Source of the DNA: Bryum argenteum
Taxonomy: Eukaryota; Streptophyta; Bryopsida; Bryales; Bryaceae
Length of the DNA stretch: 64,000 nucleotides
Direction of reading: 5' to 3'
Assembly: GCA_037043015.1 (NCBI GenBank)
Contig: CM073328.1
Location: 11,815,495 to 11,879,494 of the forward strand
The notes under the pieces: model-generated
The model's database searches: none
Told to the model about the DNA's origin: nothing
Seen by the model: the letters and a program-made list of their open reading frames with translations, nothing else
In this document: one piece after another, positions 57,049-64,000 of the stretch
How positions within the stretch are numbered: the stretch's first letter is position 1
How the letters are laid out: the number at the start of each line of letters is the position of its first letter
Position numbers and translations under genes: made by a program

Positions 57049-58923
57049 ATGGCGTGCCGACGCGTGCTGATTCGCCTGACTTCGCGAGCTTCATCAGCAG
57101 CATGTCGTGGTCTTGCTTCAAATTCGCTGCCCCCTCGATCCTTTCCGGGTCCTGGAGCTGCCGCAGGGAACATATTCAGGTGGTGCTCCGTGGCAGAGAA
57201 GAATTTTCAACCAGGGTACAGGAACATTATGCGCGCGTTGGCGAATGTGAGTAGTGTTCAATCCAATCCACCCCCGGTCGGTGATGTTCGTGCCGAGCCT
57301 CGTCGCTTCGCAGTGCTCACCACAGGTCTAATTCCTCCTCCTCTAATTATCTAACCTGATTTAGGGTTATAAGACTATGCACTTGTGATCGAACAAACAT
57401 ACTTCATGCTTTCTTGTTTTAGGAATTCGTGGGTTTCATTAGTACTCAATTCAGAGAAGACTTCTTCGAAATTGACATGAATCAACAAGGGAGAGGGTCA
57501 CAGAGAGAAAAGGGAATTTGGTATTTTGAGTTGGAGAATGATTGTTTGGGAATTTGTGGCTCTTGTATCGTCAGGTCATGGGGCGCCGTATTGCGAGCAG
57601 AAGTATGGTGGATATGGTCCAATGTTTATCAAAATGCTCAGCGACCCTGGTGAAGAATGGGATGAGTATTTCGTTGTAGAAGGCCATTTTCCCGACCCGA
57701 ATGAGCTTCACAAGTACGACGGCTTCGTGGTGACAGGAAGCAGACATGACGCTCACGCGAATGAAGAGTGGATCGAGAAGCTGTGTGGCGTTCTTCAACA
57801 ACTACACGACATGAAGAAGAAGTCTCTCTGTGTCTGCTTCGGCCACCAGGTGCTCTACCAGATCCATTTCACATCCGAAACCTCCACAAGTCCTCCAATC
57901 TAATGAAATCTTCACAATTTGTACTCCTCCAGACACCAATACTCTTTCATGTATGAAGCTTTCAGGCTTAGAAATGGACTTGAACAAGTTGAATGGCCCA
58001 CTGTAAATTTGATTCCACGAGGAGGTGAAACAAAAGGTTCGAGGGAATTGAATCCATGCAAGTACGAGATGCTAAGCAAGTTCGCTTGATGTGTGACAGG
58101 TTTTGAGTCGTGCACTGGGCGGCAAGACAGGCAGAGCATCAGCAGGATGGGAGGTGGGATTGCGAGACATATGTCTCAATGATAAGTTTTTCTCCAAACG
58201 TTATGCAGCTGGGATGCCGCCCCGACTGAAAGTGCTTGAAGTGCACAGAGACCAGGTAATGCTCACATTCTCCAAAACATAAGAATATGCTCACATGTAA
58301 GTACTTCTGCAAGTCCAGTAGGGATCTCATACAAATTTAGACAAATATGGACAGTTTCAGATACATTTACCAAGCCTTCCCTGATACTTGAATTTAGTCG
58401 AACTACAAAATCTCGTACTAAAAGTAAATGCACTTGAATCTGACCATGTAGCATGTTCCTTCTCTACATTTAGGTATCTACTTCAGCCACTTAGAGATGA
58501 TGTAACACTTAGAGTCGAGCAGGTTTCGGAGGTTCCTCCTGGAGCGGAGGTTTTGGCGTCCTCGGAACGCACAGGAATCGAAATGTATGCAATCGGTGAC
58601 CACGTTCTAGCCATCCAAGGCCATCCTGAGTTCTTCGATGATGTTGTTCTGGATCTCCTTGACGGCCGACTCGCTCCCTTGATGACAGTATGACTCACAT
58701 CTCTCTCTCTTTTGCACTTTGTCAAAGGATTATGAATTCCCTATATCATGGAGACCCTAAAATTGTGAAGGTTTAGGGTTTATCATCTTTTTGTTAAGTG
58801 GTCAGAGATCCTGTGCAGGAAGAGGAGAAGAAGCTAGCCAGAGAGACGTTACGCAAAGCAAGGGCGGATCAACAAAAATGGCAACAACTATGCAAGGATT
58901 TTCTCAAAGGAAGCAAAGATTGA
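57049..58923 (+). CDS. GGP: Gamma-glutamyl peptidase (class I glutamine amidotransferase-like)
   Basis: Five exons in phase: 57049-57325, 57575-57849, 58100-58255, 58523-58687, 58819-58923; 325 aa. The core matches plant GGP proteins, which hydrolyse gamma-glutamyl bonds of glutathione conjugates (glucosinolate/camalexin routes in Brassicaceae, general GSH turnover elsewhere). Motifs: YGGYGPMFIKML, YDGFVVTGSRHDAH, the nucleophile loop SLCVCFGHQ (Cys), VLEVHRDQVSEVPPGAEVLASS, the catalytic His/Glu block IQGHPEF, and the C-terminal WQQLCKDFLKG. The ATG at 57049 adds about 60 residues rich in Arg/Ser/Ala and poor in acids (MACRRVLIRLTSRASSAACR), resembling a mitochondrial or plastid transit peptide; Arabidopsis GGP1 is cytosolic. 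An internal Met at 57229 would give a cytosolic form. Partial copy at 6693-7412. Confidence 0.93.
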
Positions 58924-59898
58924 GACTGAAAGGTGGTGAAAAATGTAAGATGTTCATATTGTTGATTTTAGAATGGTATCATACTGTAACTAACATTTTT
59001 TTAAGGCTTAGATTGTGATTGTGGAGAAAGTTTCTTTTGGGAACTTTTGATTCATCACAAAGAATAGTGTAAGATCTTGTGATTATGTTGGATGAGATTC
59101 TTGATGATGTAGTGACTTGTTAGAATTCATAACATGGTTTTTAGCATTGTGGAACTTAGCATTATTGATTAAGGAAAAATGATACACAAAGGTGTCATAT
59201 CATTAAGGTAATTGACCTTGTGAAACTATCATTCTTGAAGAAGTTGTCACACAATAACAAGCTCATGCTTTGCCTTGCATGGTTGAAATCGAAGTCTTAT
59301 GCTTATTTTCATTTCGTTGTCTTCCACTAGCACAAACTTTTGTGCTTCTTGTTTCGACTTTTGATTTATGTTTTCAAAATGGTTAGATCGTGTTTGTGTA
59401 CCACAACCCAACTTAAAATAGGTTCTCAAACCTTGGTGAACACTATATGGAAGATTCTTTTCTTGAAAGGTTAGATATCATAAGGTGAATATGTCATTTG
59501 GTCAAGCCTTTTGGATAATCGAAGTGTATTATGGTCTTCCAAACGACTAAACTCTTGTTATGTTGAACATGTTTCATATAAATGAGTTTTTTTCATATTT
59601 TTCTCATCACAAAAGTGGCTTCTCTACTTTGGTAATAATCTCATGCAACTTGTATACTCACCAAACATTAAAATCTCAAGAGATAATTTGTATACTCACT
59701 AAATATTAACAGTTCGAGAGATAATTTTTAAAACCTAAGAATACAAAACCGATTTATGATTCAACTTATATATTTGTTATAACAAATTGCTGCATAGATC
59801 ATGATTGGTTCATTTTTATGTCTCAAAAGATACTAAATGCAAAAATCGATCACTAAGTTGAATTTTCTTGAACATGGTGATTTAGGTAAGAAGAAGAA
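58924..59898. other. AT-rich spacer
   Basis: No gene recognised. Just before 59899 lies an in-frame TAA and a GAAGAAGAA leader of the next gene. Confidence 0.6.
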
Positions 59899-60354
59899 AT
59901 GGAAACATTTAAAGCAAGTAAAGATCGTGCAACATTTGCTTACAGACCAGATTACAATGACAATTTTCGAGAATTTAGTCGAATTCGATCATACAAGTGT
60001 GATCCTGCTGACAACATAGGATTTTCAAAAGACAAGTTGATCGATACAACCATGTACACAACAGCTTTTGCTGATTTATCTAAAGCTCGACCAGTAGGAA
60101 CAAAGTTTGTACCCAAGTTTCACTTCCAAACTTACGATATTGCAACAACAGATCCAAAACTAAGACAATTGATCAAAGATGATTCTTATCATAAGTGGCT
60201 TGAGAATGAAGCAGGACGGTCTCCTAAAGCCCATTGGGTTTGGAGAAACCAACGTCGAGCTACATTTGGCGGACATACGCGGACGTACAAAGGTCCCGCG
60301 GTTAAACCAGTGCCGAAACAATTTCGTAATACGTATCAACGTGAACGCCGTTGA
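59899..60354 (+). CDS. Intact 151-aa single-exon protein, unknown family
   Basis: The ATG at 59899 is preceded in frame by TAA (59887-59889), so the start is well defined, and the stop is at 60352-60354. The protein is basic and rich in Tyr, Lys, Arg and Thr with few hydrophobic runs: TFAYRPDYNDNFREF, TTMYTTAFADLSKARPVGTK, FHFQTYDIATTD, KWLENEAGRSPKAHWVW, HTRTYKGPAVKPVP. No signal peptide or membrane segment. Short Tyr/Pro/Arg-rich proteins with DNFREF- and TTAF-type pieces resemble axonemal microtubule inner proteins, which would fit a plant with flagellate sperm. That is only a resemblance, and I do not recognise the family. A long AT-rich 3' region follows. Confidence 0.6.
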   Translation: METFKASKDRATFAYRPDYNDNFREFSRIRSYKCDPADNIGFSKDKLIDTTMYTTAFADLSKARPVGTKFVPKFHFQTYDIATTDPKLRQLIKDDSYHKWLENEAGRSPKAHWVWRNQRRATFGGHTRTYKGPAVKPVPKQFRNTYQRERR

Positions 60355-60359
60355 TTGAT

Positions 60360-61440
60360 TTACGATATTGCGCAATAAGAATGTTACAATTATCGTTGTT
60401 TTTTAATAATATAGATAGTTTTGGTGCCTTAATGGGAGATTCTTTAGGCAAAAAAAGAAGAGGTTGTTTTGTTGTAAAAGAAAGAGAACAATGAAGTTGG
60501 AAGTCAACAATTATATACAATTGTTTGTCGTAGTGGTTTGGCGTTTGTTTGTTTCTTTATTTTCTTTTTTTTGAAGTGTTTTACTGGTGATTGAAAGTTG
60601 TTTTTTATTTACTTTGGATATTGTCATGTTAAAAGACACAAACAATTGATACGTACTACCAACATGAAGATGCCAAAGCATTTTGATGACATCGTGTATG
60701 ACTCTTAGTATGCTTGACTTGAGGGAGGATCAAGTTAAAACTCTTTCTATCAAGTTGATGAAGTAAAGGTACTAAGGTGAATATATATTTTCCAATTAAG
60801 TTTCATTAGTGAATTACTCATAACACTTCTTATTTTAAGTTTTGCATGGGAGAATTTCTTATATATAATGAGTTTCTGAAGCAAATAAAACGTATTCATG
60901 ATTTTTATATGTACGATAGATAATTGAGTATTCTATACACATGGTAGCAAATATTTGTATATTTGTATATATAATATCTATATTCTTCTGTATAATGCAG
61001 ATGCCCATGTCCACATGCACACCTCCTTTGTTTATTACATCCTGATTCTTTAATGTTTAGAATAAACAATATGGTATGAGCTTTACCTCTAAAATGAGCC
61101 TTTAAGATGATCTAATGTCATTTGTTGTTACTATTATGGTTAGTAGCCTTACCAAAGCTAGGGTGATCATTTAACATCATCTTTTAGCTTGGTGACGCTA
61201 GTTTGGAAACTAGAGAGATAACAAATACATGAGGACAATCATGCAATGCAACAATTTACCACCACTTTAAGCTTTGATGCTAGTAACCACATGTACTTAA
61301 CTTCATCATTATTCAAATATGGGTAAACAAAATTGTTTGGCCGTATATGTATGATCGTAGAACCATGAGCCTCATTGCACGCAATTGTACGTATTGTTAA
61401 TGCCAACTCTGTGGATATGAGTGGTGAGATCAAAATCAGG
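60360..61440. other. AT-rich spacer
   Basis: No gene or repeat recognised until the GGGTGTC/GACACCC cluster of the hAT element. Confidence 0.6.
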
Positions 61441-61449
61441 GCATAAACT

Positions 61450-61540
61450 TGACACCCTAGCCAATAACACATGGGACACCCTGTCTTGAATTTTGGGTGT
61501 CGAAAGGACACCTTGCTTTAATTTTTGGGTGTCCCCAAAA
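61450..61540. repeat. GGGTGTC/GACACCC motif cluster, likely hAT subterminal repeats
   Basis: Five copies in both orientations (near 61451, 61472, 61495, 61506, 61527), just beyond the 3' end of the hAT transposase. Their placement suggests subterminal transposase-binding repeats. A terminus (GGGTGTCAAGTTTATGCCC on minus) may lie near 61440. Confidence 0.5.
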
Positions 61541-61669
61541 GTTGCCTTAAAACTTTGGCATTCTCAACATATAAACAAATTAATAAAAAAACAAATGACA
61601 ATCTTGTAATTGCACTAACGAATCAAATAAAACTTTTCGTATTACAATTTATAGTGCAATCAAGCATGT

Positions 61670-64000
61670 TTACAAACGGCGACCTCTCATGTCACACCAC
61701 TTTACCCAAACCTGTTCAAAATCAATGTTTTCTATAGGGATTTTTGCCATTGCAACTCTCATCTGTGCCTCCAAAGTCTCTAGTACTAAACTAGAACGTA
61801 AAGTAGACTTGATATGGTTTTGGGTAGAAAATCCTCTTTCACAAGAAGCTGTACTAGCAGGAATGATTATAACAGCTTGCCATAATTTGGTCATGTTGGG
61901 ATATCTCCCAACATAGTCCAAATTAGAGGAATAAACCAACCATGCATGGTGCATTTTAAGGCCAGCACATGATACATGAAGTGTATCTAAAAAACCTCTA
62001 AGCTCTGATCTCAAACCGCGCTCATCAAAGAAGTTTCCTCCATGTAAGCAAAAATGCTCAATGAAAGTTTGAAGCCATAAACGAGCATTTCGTTGAAGAA
62101 GTACCAAGTCAGGTGAAAAACTGATAGGGCTAAATAACTTAGCTGCATTGAAAACCTTCAAATCCGGAAATCGCGCCCGCAATGCATCTATCACCTTGAC
62201 CACATATGCATGTGCAATGATCTTGCATCCATGCAACGTGCCATCGCCACCAAATGCCATTGCATTAGGTAATGGTGCATAATGCAAAATATGTGAATGC
62301 ACCATACCTGTAGAATCTTGGAAATTAATCTCTCCTCCTCTAGAATTCTCCAAAAATTGTGCCAAGTATTTGGAATCTGCACCAAACTCTTCATCTTCAT
62401 CTACCAAATATTTTCTTGACAAAGATCTTGTTGTAAGCTCTATAGCATCTCCAATCTCAGTAAGATCCAAGTTCTCTTTCTGAAAAAGTTGGTTCAATAC
62501 ATTCAACTCCCCAGAATGTTTGCAGGAGATGAATAAAAATAGAACCGAAAGAACATCGAAACTCATGGTATAATTCTGCACATCCACCTAATCAATATAC
62601 ATAAGTTAGAATCACAAATTTTAGCTATAAGTTCAATTGAAAACATAAATCAAATACATACAAGAAAACTTACATAATATATTGAGATACTTACTTTGGG
62701 ATGAAAAACATGATAAAATGGCCGGCATTGTAGATGCCATGCGTTCCATAACTTGGCCCATAGATAACCAACGCACATTATGAATGTGCAATACCTTCAA
62801 GCGTCCAATCTCCATGATCATCAACAGGCCTTGTAAAGCTTCATTTCTTAAAAATGATTTTCCAATCCATCCATGTAACCTGTTGGATAGTTTCTCTAAA
62901 GAGGCAAGAGGGGTGATTGCTTCTACTGCATCTTTAGAAGCCAATGCCTCTCTATGGGCTATGCAATGGGTTCTAAATAGATGTAGAACTTCCCTTTTAA
63001 TTTGGTTGCAAAACCTTCACGACACCAACCACGGATGCAAATTTCATCATTCTAAGTCCAACAAGATGATTTTGGACTAAATCATATTTGTCTCTTGTTT
63101 TCTTCCAAGCCTCAAAGATGGACAAAGTCATACCATTTGGGATGCCTTGAAGGTTTAAAAATTGAGTTTTGGGTTGGCCAAAACCATCATTCTCCGGATA
63201 AGTCACATAAGAATCAAATGTGACTCAAAGCCCTATCAATGGATTCATCCACCACGATTGAAAAATAAGGAGAAGTAGAAACTTCTTCAATCAATTTCTC
63301 TTCAATCATCTTAAGAATTGCTAAAAGAAACTCTCTCCCAGAAACGGCATTCTCATAGGTTCCATAATCTGAAGATGCAAAAATGGTAGGCATCTCCATG
63401 AATCTTCCAAACTTCACAAAATCCGGATAATTAGAAAGGGGCAAACTATTTAATGATAGAAAGTATACCATTTTCATTGAAGAGATGATTCTTGCTTTGT
63501 TTGCCTCCAATCCCTCTGCCAAATGCTTATCCATGGATTTGGTGGTCCTCCCCTGTAAACCCAACCATCTGATGCGAGAGTACAAATGTTGGTTGCTTAG
63601 ATTATGTTTAAGCAACCCAGAGTTTTGCAAGTTAACTGATCCTTTTCCTACCCCCTAAGGACCACTTGCCTTGAACTTCTCACAAAAGATGCATTTCAAT
63701 CTGGTTTGGCCCAATACATCAATTGGTTTTACCTATGGATACTTGAATTTCCATTCACATCGGTAGTTTTTTGCCTTCATACTTCCCTGTCCGTCTAAAG
63801 TGGCCTCATGGTCTAGGACTTCCATCAATGCTTGCTCCTCAAGTAAAGTATCATGGTTGGTAGACTCTTGAAGCTCCACCTCCACTTGTATATTTTCTCG
63901 AGTATCTTCCTCGACCGCATTCTCGTTGTGAGGATTTATGTTTTCTCCATCCGCCCAATTGATGGAGCATTCAAGTCCACCCTAGGTCTTTTAATAAAAC
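61670..64000 (-). pseudogene. hAT transposase (ZNF862-like group), decayed, runs off right edge
   Basis: The minus strand starts near 63970 with an acidic leader, then a TTF-type zinc-finger-like segment (CEWKFKYP, then CIFCEKF, then NSGLLKHNLSNQH) containing two in-frame TAG stops near 63737 and 63656. Then FSIVVDESID (first catalytic Asp region), a shift near 63210, a TAA near 63000, THCIAHREALASKD, a gap at 62600-62690, a long helical insertion, and the C-terminal hAT dimerisation block YPNMTKLWQAVIIIPASTASCERGFS...LETLEAQMRV ending near 61670. Stops and shifts make it non-functional. The other transposon end lies beyond the window. Confidence 0.88.

Overview
This window is nuclear DNA from a land plant. 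It is AT-rich between genes, and the genes carry many short GT-AG introns. The supporting evidence is a TORTIFOLIA1/SPIRAL2-type microtubule-binding protein, a plant-type NIPA transporter, a plant-type gamma-glutamyl peptidase, a plant ARM-like protein of the At3g12590 type, and a GARP (type-B ARR/GLK-like) DNA-binding exon. Compact introns, a piggyBac element and a Tf1-like self-priming chromovirus are unlike a typical flowering plant. I favour a seed-free plant such as a bryophyte, but that is inference.

Layout. 0-14.8 kb: a small dispersed cluster of one unrecognised gene family (minus 2.3 kb to the left edge, minus 9.1-7.7 kb, plus 13.9-14.8 kb). The copies share a Cys-rich C-terminal half and carry GARP material at different levels of integrity. 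Between them lies a broken partial copy (6.7-7.4 kb) of a peptidase gene found intact at 57-59 kb; this copy carries a 163-bp hairpin MITE. 17.7-22.2 kb: TOR1-like gene (minus, 7 exons). 25.6-27.9 kb: NIPA gene (minus, 9 exons). 29.9-41.5 kb: a decayed piggyBac-type DNA transposon (minus) with a 7.0-kb chromodomain Ty3/gypsy retrotransposon inserted in its transposase. The insertion is marked by a 5-bp target duplication, and the LTRs differ at only 2 of 203 positions. 41.5-43.2 kb: tandem duplication and a 22-bp minisatellite split by a tRNA-derived SINE. 44.2-50.8 kb: 17-exon ARM-like gene (minus). 52.9-55.4 kb: a 396-bp terminal-inverted-repeat element, a 5'-truncated LINE and SINE-like fragments. 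57.0-58.9 kb: intact peptidase gene (plus, 5 exons) with an apparent organelle-targeting extension. 59.9-60.35 kb: an intact 151-aa single-exon gene of unknown family. 61.4-64.0 kb: a decayed hAT transposase running off the right edge.

The host genes do not form an obvious pathway; this is ordinary plant gene order separated by transposon-rich spacers. The most interesting material is the nested piggyBac/chromovirus composite, with the LTR element's apparent self-primer and extra leader ORF, and the GARP/Cys-rich family. Exon boundaries are read by eye from reading frame, GT-AG sites and phase, and have not been tested against transcripts.
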